Below, in pieces: positions 9,023-15,890 of a stretch of 64,000 nt of DNA (its first letter is position 1; each line of letters begins with the position of its first letter). Below the pieces are notes generated by a model that was not told the origin of the DNA, ran no database searches, and was given only the letters and a program-made list of their open reading frames with translations. The DNA is taken from contig NZ_JAINRC010000032.1 of NCBI RefSeq assembly GCF_020400655.1, positions 1 to 64,000 on the forward strand, given 5' to 3'. Origin of the DNA: Streptomyces spinosus. Its GTDB lineage: Bacteria > Actinomycetota > Actinomycetes > Streptomycetales > Streptomycetaceae. The position numbers were made by a program, and so were the translations under genes.

Positions 9023-9268
9023 CCGGGTTCGGTGATGGGCGGATCCGGAACACCTCCGACCGTCCCCCAGCCCCTTGGCCTGCTCTTCGCCTGGGCCCCT
9101 TGGCACATATGCTCGTCACGGTGTGAGGGAGGCCGCCGCTCGGGGGCCGCCCCGCCCGCGGTTCGGGGCGGGGGGAACTGGCACCACCGGGGCGGCGTCC
9201 ACTGGTGCACAAGAGCACCAGTGCACGCAGAGGGTGCAGAGGGTGCAGGAGACGCAGAGGAGCCCCAC

Positions 9269-9892
9269 ATGACCGGCGCGGCCACCCGTTACCTGTATCT
9301 CGTCCGGCACGGCGAGGCGACGCCCGACGAGAGCGGACTGACACCGGCCGGTCGGCGGCAAGCCGAACTGCTCGGCCGACGCCTGCGGGACATCCCCTTC
9401 ACGACCGTTCACCACGGCCCCCTCCCACGGGCCGAACAGACCGCACGGCTGATCGGCGACCACCTCGAGAACGTGCCTCTGCGCGTCTCGGAAGTCGCCG
9501 GTGACTACGTGCCCTACATACCGCAGCGGGACGAACTTCCGGCCGGCCCGGCGGATTTCTACCTCCGTTTCCTCGCCGCCGCCGGCGAAGAGGAGCGCGA
9601 GCGGGGTCCCGCGCTCGCCCGCCAGGCGCTGGACCTGTTCACCGGGCCGGTGGACGGCGATGAGGACCGGCACGAACTGGTCGTCACGCACAACTTCCTC
9701 ATCGCCTGGCTCGTCCGGGACGCCCTGTACGCACCGGAGTGGCGCTGGCTCGGACTCAACCACGGCAACGCCGCACTCACCGTCATCCGCTACGCCCCCG
9801 GCCGAGCCGCCTCCCTCCTCGTCTCCAACGACATGCGACACCTGCCCGCCGAACTTCGCTGGACGGGCTTTCCCCCCGAACTTCACATCTGA
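9269..9892 (+). CDS. Histidine phosphatase family protein
   Basis: 207 residues from ATG 9269, with GCAGAGGAG upstream. The phosphohistidine motif YLYLVRHGEAT is at residues 8-18, and the second catalytic His lies in ELVVTHNFLIAWLV (about residue 142). The family includes phosphoglycerate mutases and many broad phosphatases; the short size and divergent middle favour a phosphatase. It lies in the same direction as the phosphotransferase 246 bp upstream. Short GAGGGTGCA repeats (9229-9250) occur in its leader. Confidence 0.88.
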   Translation: MTGAATRYLYLVRHGEATPDESGLTPAGRRQAELLGRRLRDIPFTTVHHGPLPRAEQTARLIGDHLENVPLRVSEVAGDYVPYIPQRDELPAGPADFYLRFLAAAGEEERERGPALARQALDLFTGPVDGDEDRHELVVTHNFLIAWLVRDALYAPEWRWLGLNHGNAALTVIRYAPGRAASLLVSNDMRHLPAELRWTGFPPELHI

Positions 9893-9951
9893 GGGCGCCC
9901 CCGGCGGGGGAGGGGAACGTCCGGCCCCGGGGGTTCGGCTTCCGTCGAGCC

Positions 9952-10004
9952 GCCACCGCGCCACGGTGTGAGGAGCCGTCACCGCGTCACGGTGATGAGG
10001 AGCC
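9952..10004. repeat. Tandem repeat, 26/27 bp x2
   Basis: Two imperfect copies (9952-9977 and 9978-10004) ending in TGAGGAGCC, each containing CACCGCG and CACGGTG. They lie just upstream of the AT-rich palindrome before the methionine aminopeptidase gene. Confidence 0.55.
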
Positions 10005-10022
10005 GCCACCAGGACCGTGATA

Positions 10023-10042
10023 CTAATACCGGTATAAGTATT
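10023..10042. promoter_or_regulatory. AT-rich palindromic operator before map paralogue
   Basis: A 20-bp near-perfect palindrome centred on ATACCGGTAT, flanked by TACTA and AAGTA. It is an unusually AT-rich island about 30-50 bp upstream of the gene start and looks like a repressor or MerR-type site. Confidence 0.55.
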
Positions 10043-10071
10043 GGTTCGACGTGCTCCGTGGAGACGAACAC

Positions 10072-10839
10072 ATGGTGGAGATCAAGACCGATGCCGCACT
10101 GGAGGCGATGCGGGAAGCCGGGCGCGTGGTGGCCCGTGCCCTGGACGCGGTCCGGGAGGCAGCGGACGTGGGGGTGTCCCTGCGGGAACTCGACGAAGCG
10201 GCCCGGTCGGTGCTGGCCGAGGCCGGGGCCGGTTCCCCGTTCCTCGGGTACCGGCCGTCCTTCGCCCCGGTCGCCTTCCCGGCCGTGATCTGCACGTCCG
10301 TCAACGACGCCGTCTCGCACGGCATCCCCACCGGCTACCGGCTGCGCGACGGCGACCTGGTGAGCATCGACTGCGGTGCCGAACTCGACGGCTGGACGGG
10401 CGACGCCGCCATCAGCTTCACCGTGGGGACGCCGCGCCCCGGCGACCTCGAACTGATCGACGCCACCCGGCAGGCCCTCGACGCCGGCATCGCAGCCGCC
10501 CGGGTCGGCGGTCGCATCGGTGACATCTCCCACGCCATCGACACCGTCGCCCGCGGGGCGGCCTGCGGCATGCCCGCCGACTTCGGCGGCCACGGCATCG
10601 GCCGCCGGATGCACGAAGACCCTCACGTCCCCAACCGCGGCCGCCCCGGCCGGGGCTTCCCCCTCCGTCACGGCCTGGTCCTCGCCATCGAACCCATGCT
10701 CATGGCCGGCGGGCGGAACACCTACCGCACCGATGCCGACGGCTGGACCCTGCGCACCGTCGACGGCAGCAGGGCCGCCCACTTCGAGCACACCGTCGCC
10801 GTCACCGACCAGGGCCCCCGTGTCCTGACCCTGCCCTGA
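10072..10839 (+). CDS. map: Type I methionine aminopeptidase (extra copy)
   Basis: 255 residues from ATG 10072, with GTGGAG upstream (a GTG at 10051 is also in frame). All five metal ligands of the family are visible: Asp in LVSIDCGAEL, Asp in WTGDAAI, His in GGHGIGRRMHEDP, Glu in LAIEPML and Glu in HFEHTVAV. It removes the initiator Met from nascent proteins. Streptomyces normally has a housekeeping map near secY, so this isolated gene is probably a paralogue. The 20-bp palindrome in its promoter suggests that, unlike the housekeeping copy, it is induced by a specific signal. Confidence 0.9.
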   Translation: MVEIKTDAALEAMREAGRVVARALDAVREAADVGVSLRELDEAARSVLAEAGAGSPFLGYRPSFAPVAFPAVICTSVNDAVSHGIPTGYRLRDGDLVSIDCGAELDGWTGDAAISFTVGTPRPGDLELIDATRQALDAGIAAARVGGRIGDISHAIDTVARGAACGMPADFGGHGIGRRMHEDPHVPNRGRPGRGFPLRHGLVLAIEPMLMAGGRNTYRTDADGWTLRTVDGSRAAHFEHTVAVTDQGPRVLTLP

Positions 10840-10947
10840 CGCCCGCTGAGGCGCACGGTTCGGGGATGCCGGCCGGGTCGGCGCCGGCCTGCGGTGCGGC
10901 GACTTCGGACAACCCCCTGCGCGACCGACCGGATTCGGAGAACATGG

Positions 10948-11478
10948 GTGACCGTGATCGAAAGTCTGAGCGAAAAGATTCCGGACGATGAGGTCGGGGC
11001 ACTCCTCCGGGTCCTGCACGGACAGCGGCGCCACGTTCTCGGCATCCTCGAAGGGCTCGACGCCGAGGATCTGCGACGGCCCGTGCTGCCCTCCGGATGG
11101 CACTGCCTGGGGCTGGTCCAGCACCTCGCGCTGGACGTGGAGCGGTTCTGGTTCCGCGCGGTCGTCGCCGGGGACGAGGAGGTCGTCCGCACTCTGACGA
11201 GCGGCGACGAAGCGTGGAGGGTGGAACCGGGGGTGCCGGCCGCCGACGTGCTCGACCGGTACCGGCAGGAGACGGAACTCGCCGATGCCGTGATCGACGG
11301 CACCGCTGCGGACGCCGGACCGGCCTGGTGGCCCCACGACCTGTTCGGTGAACCGCACCTGCACACCCTGCGCGACGTCCTGCTGCACGTCATCACCGAG
11401 ACCGCCTGCCACGCCGGCCACCTCGACGCGGCCCGAGAGCTCATCGACGGCCGCCGCTGGCTGGTTCTGACCACCTAG
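10948..11478 (+). CDS. DinB family protein (DUF664, mycothiol-transferase-like)
   Basis: 176 residues from GTG 10948, with CGGAG upstream. The four-helix DinB fold is suggested by LRVLHGQRRHVLGILEGL, the first metal His in LGLVQHLALDVERFW and a late motif LLHVITETACHAGHLDAARELIDG carrying the other two His residues. Actinobacterial DUF664 proteins are thought to be mycothiol-dependent transferases for detoxification; that role is inferred. It lies 108 bp after map in the same direction. Confidence 0.85.
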   Translation: MTVIESLSEKIPDDEVGALLRVLHGQRRHVLGILEGLDAEDLRRPVLPSGWHCLGLVQHLALDVERFWFRAVVAGDEEVVRTLTSGDEAWRVEPGVPAADVLDRYRQETELADAVIDGTAADAGPAWWPHDLFGEPHLHTLRDVLLHVITETACHAGHLDAARELIDGRRWLVLTT

Positions 11479-11560
11479 ACACCCCCCTTGGGACCGGCTC
11501 CCCGCCCCACCGGACCGTCGGGCGCGGACCGCCCGGCCGATCGGTCCCGGCTCCGCTCCT

Positions 11561-12226
11561 TCACAGGCTGCGAGCGGAGATGTCCCCGTGGGAGGTGGTG
11601 GCGCGGACGTCCAGCGCGGTGGTGCCGTCGTTCTTGAAGGCGTTGTGCACGCGGCCGAAGCCGGTTTCGGCGTCCAGGGTCGCCGAGACCCCGTTGGCGG
11701 CGGCGACCGAGATGTCGCCGGACTGGGTACGGAGCACGACCGTTCCCTTCGCGGCCTCGTCGATCCGGATGTCGCCCCTGGCGGTGCTGATGTCCGCCGA
11801 CCCGTTCAGCCGGCCGACCTCCACGTCGCCGTCGACCGCGGTGAGGCGGACGCTCGCGGCCTCGTCGGCCTTGAACCGGCGGTACGCGCCGTCGAAGGTG
11901 ACGTCGCCGAGGCGTCCGACTCCCCGGAACTCGGCGCCGGCGGCCCTGCCCTCGATGCCGGAGCCCGCGGGCAGCTGGACGGTGACCTCCAGGGAACCGG
12001 AGGGACCCAAGAGCTGGTTGCCGCCGGCCGGGGCCGTGATCCGCAGGACGCCGTCGGCGTAGGTGACGCTGGTCCGCTCGGCGGCCTTGGTGTCCCGGGA
12101 CCTGGAGGGATCGGCGGGCCGGACCTCGACGGTGGTGTCGGCGCGGTCCGAGGCGATGACCTGGATGAGTCCGGCCGGGACGTCGATGACGGCGGAGACC
12201 GGGGCGGGGGTGTCGAACTTCTGCAT
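11561..12226 (-). CDS. DUF4097 beta-strand repeat protein
   Basis: 221 residues; ATG 12226 with AGGAG upstream. The sequence is a series of short beta repeats of the type GDVTFDG, GDVEVGRLNGSADIST, RGDIRIDEAAKGTVVLRTQSGDISV, the hallmark of the DUF4097/adhesin-like beta-helix family. There is no signal peptide or membrane segment, so it is probably cytoplasmic. It is divergent from a GbsR/MarR regulator and shares a 240-bp control region rich in TTGCA palindromes. The function is unknown; in actinobacteria such genes are often partnered with this regulator type. Confidence 0.85.
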   Translation of the reverse strand: MQKFDTPAPVSAVIDVPAGLIQVIASDRADTTVEVRPADPSRSRDTKAAERTSVTYADGVLRITAPAGGNQLLGPSGSLEVTVQLPAGSGIEGRAAGAEFRGVGRLGDVTFDGAYRRFKADEAASVRLTAVDGDVEVGRLNGSADISTARGDIRIDEAAKGTVVLRTQSGDISVAAANGVSATLDAETGFGRVHNAFKNDGTTALDVRATTSHGDISARSL

Positions 12227-12264
12227 CGTCTCTCCTGCGTGCGTTGATGTTTCCGACATTGGAA

Positions 12265-12293
12265 AAGCTACGTTGCTTTCCATAGTTCGGCAA
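12265..12293 (-). promoter_or_regulatory. Promoter of DUF4097 gene
   Basis: On the minus strand TTGCCG (rc of 12288-12293), a 17-bp spacer, and TAGCTT (rc of 12265-12270). Good sigma-HrdB-like spacing. Confidence 0.5.
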
Positions 12294-12305
12294 CGCACTT
12301 GTTGC
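12290..12305. promoter_or_regulatory. Inverted repeat GCAAC-N6-GTTGC
   Basis: Overlaps the -35 of the DUF4097 promoter. Probable binding site of the divergent GbsR/MarR-type regulator. Confidence 0.5.
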
Positions 12306-12343
12306 ACTTGAATGACAGACATGCAGCTCACAGGCCATCAAGT

Positions 12344-12351
12344 GTTGCAAC
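12344..12351. promoter_or_regulatory. Palindrome GTTGCAAC
   Basis: Perfect 8-bp palindrome in the shared control region; same half-site (GTTGC) as the repeat at 12290-12305. Confidence 0.4.
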
Positions 12352-12386
12352 GAGTTCGCAGGTAACGCAACGGGCATCGCTCACGC

Positions 12387-12396
12387 CATTGCAATG
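12387..12396. promoter_or_regulatory. Palindrome CATTGCAATG
   Basis: Perfect 10-bp palindrome, flanked by CTCAC on the left and GTGAG on the right. It lies 70-80 bp upstream of the regulator start and could mediate autoregulation. Confidence 0.45.
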
Positions 12397-12466
12397 AGTG
12401 AGGGGTGAACGCTATGCTGAGGATCACCGACCGCCGTGACAGATCCCCATCTCCGAGGAGGCCCCG

Positions 12467-13222
12467 TTGCCGGGAGGCAGGCTCACCCAACAGGAACGCC
12501 GGCAGATCGCGCTCGGCCTGGCCGACGGCCTCGCCTACGCCGAGATCGCCCGGCGCCTCGGCCGTCCGACCTCCACGATCACCCGTGAGGTGATGCGCAA
12601 CGGCGGCCCCACCGCCTACCGTGCCGAGCTGGCCCACCGCGCCACCGAACGCCGCGCACGCCGGCGCGGGCCCGCCTCCGCCCGGGACCCGCGGTCGGTC
12701 CCCCAGCCGCACGGACGCGACGCCGAGGCCGTGGCCGAGTACGAGGAGACGCTCACCACCGTCCTCATGGCCTCGGGACTGCCCAGGATGACGGCCCGGG
12801 TGCTGACGTGCCTGTTCACCACCGACGCGGGCAGCCTCACCGCGTCCGAACTCGCTCGGCGTCTCCAGGTCAGCCCGGCGTCCATCTCCAAGGCGATCAC
12901 CTTCCTGGAGGGTCAGAGCCTGGTCCGCCGGGAACGCGACGAACGCCGCCGCGACCGCTACGTCGTCGACGACGAGCTCTTCTATCAAGCGACGATCGCC
13001 AGTGCCCGCGCCAACGACCAGCTCGTGGAAACGGCACGCCGAGGCGTCGCCGTCCTCGGCCCTCACACCCCCGCCGCCACCCGCCTGGAAAACGTCGCCC
13101 GCTTCCTCGACTTCATCAGCGAGAGCATCACCCGCGCCGCCGAGCAGGCCCGCGAAGTCCTCCACACCAAGCCCCTGACCACCCCGGACGACCCGGCCCG
13201 GCCCGGCCTGAACGACGGATAA
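12467..13222 (+). CDS. GbsR/MarR-type regulator with IS30-like N-terminal HTH
   Basis: 251 residues; TTG start at 12467 with GAGGAG 6 bp upstream. The N-terminus (residues ~5-45, RLTQQERRQIALGLADGLAYAEIARRLGRP...STITREV) is an HTH_38 helix-turn-helix as found in IS30 transposases. The middle (residues ~100-165, TASELARRLQVSPASISKAITFLEGQSLVRRERDERRRDRY) is a MarR/GbsR winged helix. Two DNA-binding domains in one chain is a known actinobacterial arrangement. It should bind the TTGCA-containing palindromes between it and the DUF4097 gene. Confidence 0.88.
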   Translation: MPGGRLTQQERRQIALGLADGLAYAEIARRLGRPTSTITREVMRNGGPTAYRAELAHRATERRARRRGPASARDPRSVPQPHGRDAEAVAEYEETLTTVLMASGLPRMTARVLTCLFTTDAGSLTASELARRLQVSPASISKAITFLEGQSLVRRERDERRRDRYVVDDELFYQATIASARANDQLVETARRGVAVLGPHTPAATRLENVARFLDFISESITRAAEQAREVLHTKPLTTPDDPARPGLNDG

Positions 13223-13256
13223 CCGCCCGGCCCACCCGCATACCCCTTCCCGCAGG

Positions 13257-13292
13257 CCGACCGGAGCCGACCGGAGCCGACCGGAGCCGGTC
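13257..13292. repeat. Tandem 10-bp repeat, possible bidirectional terminator
   Basis: About three copies of CCGACCGGAG followed by CCGGTCGG, which can pair with the first CCGACCGG. It lies between the convergent regulator gene and MarR gene, so it may stop transcription from both sides. Confidence 0.45.
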
Positions 13293-13315
13293 GGGACGTC
13301 GCCGTGGCGTCGCCG

Positions 13316-13747
13316 TCAGACGGTGTGGTCGCGGATGCGCCCCAGCAGGGCCCGCAGGTGTGCGCGGTCGTCCGCGTCCAGGGCGGCGGTCGCCTCGGCG
13401 AGGGCGAGGCGGTCGATCTCCTCCGCCTCGCGGTGACAGCGCAGGCCCTCCTCGGTCAGCCGCACCAGGAAGGCGCGCCGGTCCTGCGGATGGCGCACCC
13501 GCTCCACGAGGCCGTCGCGCTCGAGGCTGTCCACGATCGTGGTGGCGGTACGGGCCGCGATGCCCGCCATCTCGCTCAGGTCCCGCATCCGCAGCGGCTT
13601 GCGGGCCTGGGCCAGCATGCGCATGGCGCGCAGCCGGGCCACGGAGGCCCCCTTCTCCCTCAACCGGGTCTCCACGAACTGCCGTAGCCGGTACGTCGTC
13701 TCGTACAGCTCGTCGATCAGGATGTCGCTGCTGCCCTGCACTGCCAT
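13316..13747 (-). CDS. MarR family repressor
   Basis: 143 residues, typical MarR length. The winged helix is at about residues 38-100 (RLRAMRMLAQARKPLRMRDLSEMAGIAARTATTIVDSLERDGLVERVRHPQDRRAFLVRLT). The DxRxxxxxLT wing signature is present as DRRAFLVRLT. ATG 13747 has AGGGGAGA upstream. Divergent from a DHA2 transporter, which it probably represses until a drug or phenolic ligand binds. Confidence 0.92.
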   Translation of the reverse strand: MAVQGSSDILIDELYETTYRLRQFVETRLREKGASVARLRAMRMLAQARKPLRMRDLSEMAGIAARTATTIVDSLERDGLVERVRHPQDRRAFLVRLTEEGLRCHREAEEIDRLALAEATAALDADDRAHLRALLGRIRDHTV

Positions 13748-13782
13748 GGTGCCCAGTCTCCCCTGTCCCGCAGCGTGAAAGC

Positions 13783-13823
13783 CATATGCTGAGTAAGCAC
13801 ATAGTGCGTATGCTCAGCATATG
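13783..13823. promoter_or_regulatory. MarR operator overlapping transporter start
   Basis: 11-bp inverted arms CATATGCTGAG (13783-13793) and CTCAGCATATG (13813-13823) span the divergent promoter. The right arm includes the ATG of the transporter at 13821, and TATGCT-N-AGCATA (13809-13821) is itself a palindrome. Repressor bound here would block a leaderless transcript directly. Confidence 0.65.
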
Positions 13824-15302
13824 CGCCGACGTCACTCCGTGCTGTCCGCCCTGCCCGCCCGCATCAGCCAGCGTCTGGTCGTCCCCGTCGTGTGCGTCAG
13901 CGTGACGTTCATCGCGATCGTCGACGGAGCGATCACGACGGTGGCCCTGCCCTCGATCGCCCGTCAGTTCCGGCTGACCACCGCCGCGCTGGACGGGGTG
14001 GTCGTGGTCTACCCGGTCTGCCTGGCCATGGCCGTACCCGCCTCGGCCTGGCTGGTCGAACGCTTCGGCGGCAAACGCGTCCTGCTGACCGCCCTGGCCG
14101 GTTTCCTCGGCTCGTCGCTGCTGTGCGGGGCGGCGGCCGGACTGGGCCAGCTCGTCGTCTACCGTGCCGTCCAGGGGCTGTCGGCCGGCGTCCTCTTCCC
14201 GGCCTCCGCCGCGCTGCTGTTCGGCACCTTCGACGCCGCGGAGCAGGTGCGCATCTCCCGTTACATGATCATTCCGCAGCAGATCGCCCCGGCCGCGGCC
14301 CCCGTGCTGGGCGGGCTGCTGGTGGACCACCTGTCCTGGCGGTGGGTCTTCTACGTCAATCTGCCGGTCGGCCTGCCGGCGGTGCTGTTCGGCACGCTGT
14401 TCCTGGCCGGTGACCGCGGCGGCCGGCCGGGCCGCTTCGACCTGCCGGGCCTGCTGCTGAGCGCGGGGGCGCTGGGCACCGCGATGTTCGGCGTCAGCGA
14501 GGGACCCAACCGCGGCTGGACCTCCCCCGCCGTCCTCGTCTCCCTGGTCCTCGGCGCGGTGCTGGTGGCCGCCGCCGTCGCCGTCGAACTGCGCACCGCC
14601 CACCCCCTGCTGCGGCTACGGCTGTTCACCGACCGGCTCCTCCGGGACACCAACCTGATCAATCTGGTCGGCCTCGTCCCCATCATGGGCGCCCTGTACC
14701 TGAGCCCCCTCTTCCTCCAGCAGGCCCAGGGACGCACGGCACTGGAGTCCGGACTGACCACCTTCCCCGAGGCGTTCGGCGTCCTGCTGACCGTGCAGAT
14801 CGCCGGCGTCCTGTACGCCAGGGTCGGTCCGCGCCTGATCGTCGGCTGCGGCATGACCGGCGTCAGCGCGGTGCTGGTGCTCCTCGCCACCTGCGACGCG
14901 GACACCGGCCTGTGGGCCTTCCGGGGCTGCATGTTCCTGTTCGGGGCCGCGATCGGCTGCTTCTTCATACCGACCACGGTCGCCTCCCTGGCCACCGTCG
15001 ACCGGGCGGACCTCGCGCAGGCCACCATGCTGAACACGGTCGTCCGCCAGACCGGCGGCGCGCTCGCGCCGGCCGCGGTGACCACGGCCCTCGTCCTCGG
15101 CACCGCGCCGGACACCGGCGCGTCACCACCCGTCACCGCCTACCAGCACGCGTATCTCGCCCTCGCCGCGATCGCGGCGGCGACGGCGGTCTTCACCTTC
15201 ACCCTGCCCGACGGCCCCGCCCGTGCCGCCGCCCGCGGCAGCGGGGCCGGGACCGGCCGTCCCGTCGTCCGCGGGCGCCGACGCGACCGGGTCGGCTCCT
15301 GA
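13821..15302 (+). CDS. DHA2-type MFS efflux transporter
   Basis: 493 residues with the 14-helix DHA2 pattern. Helix 1 contains FIAIVDGAITTVALPSIARQF (the D-x-T/N-ALP signature, residues ~30-50); motif A-like LVERFGGKRVLLTAL follows helix 2, and motif C-like segments are around GGLLVDHLSWRWVFYVNLPVG. The ATG at 13821 lies inside the operator, with no ribosome-binding site, so the mRNA is probably leaderless. The C-terminal tail is short and basic. Likely a drug exporter controlled by the divergent MarR protein. Confidence 0.92.
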   Translation: MRRRHSVLSALPARISQRLVVPVVCVSVTFIAIVDGAITTVALPSIARQFRLTTAALDGVVVVYPVCLAMAVPASAWLVERFGGKRVLLTALAGFLGSSLLCGAAAGLGQLVVYRAVQGLSAGVLFPASAALLFGTFDAAEQVRISRYMIIPQQIAPAAAPVLGGLLVDHLSWRWVFYVNLPVGLPAVLFGTLFLAGDRGGRPGRFDLPGLLLSAGALGTAMFGVSEGPNRGWTSPAVLVSLVLGAVLVAAAVAVELRTAHPLLRLRLFTDRLLRDTNLINLVGLVPIMGALYLSPLFLQQAQGRTALESGLTTFPEAFGVLLTVQIAGVLYARVGPRLIVGCGMTGVSAVLVLLATCDADTGLWAFRGCMFLFGAAIGCFFIPTTVASLATVDRADLAQATMLNTVVRQTGGALAPAAVTTALVLGTAPDTGASPPVTAYQHAYLALAAIAAATAVFTFTLPDGPARAAARGSGAGTGRPVVRGRRRDRVGS

Positions 15303-15419
15303 CCGTCCCCGGGGCGGTGGACACGGGCCGGGCGTCGCGGGTCAGGCGTCCGCCGGGCTCACGGAGCCGCGGGAAGGCACTCCTTCACCGCGCAGCCGGA
15401 CGCCGGTGAAGGCCGGAAA

Positions 15420-15644
15420 TCAGTGCTCGTCCCCGGACAGGTGGAAGTAGACGGTCCCCGACCACCAGGGCCCGTGCTCGGTCGTCTCCGACGAGAGCAC
15501 CACGTCCTGGACCTCGGCCGGGCCCAGCCCCTCGATGGCGTCCGCCAGTCTCCGCAAGAGGGTCGGGACGCTGTCGCAGCCGGGGCCGGCGGGGTTGGCC
15601 TGCGAGAAGTGGCGCACGGTCCAATGCTTCGTAGTCTCCCTCAC
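15420..15644 (-). CDS. Small hypothetical protein
   Basis: 74 residues. GTG start at 15644 with TACGAT (rc of 15651-15656) 6 bp upstream, a good leaderless -10. Contains LLRRLADAIEGLGPAEVQDVVLSSETTEHGPWWSGTVYFH, which looks like one helix and a beta hairpin. Codon use matches its neighbours. Similar small proteins are seen in other streptomycetes from memory, but no function is known. Confidence 0.6.
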   Translation of the reverse strand: MRETTKHWTVRHFSQANPAGPGCDSVPTLLRRLADAIEGLGPAEVQDVVLSSETTEHGPWWSGTVYFHLSGDEH

Positions 15645-15890
15645 GGACCGATCGTAGAAGCCGCCGACATCGTGGAAGCTGCCGACGGCCCGTCAGCACG
15701 CGATGGCAGGGACCGGCGACCCGGCCCGGACCGACGAGACACCGGCCGGCCCACCCGCTCGTCACGGCCGCGTCCCGCCGGTGTTGGTGGCAGGTTCCGG
15801 TCAAAAGCTTCCCCAAGTGCCGGACACCTCCCGTCGCCGGTGGTCGGGTTCTCCACGACGGCTGTACAACCACCCGTTCTGGGAGGCCCG

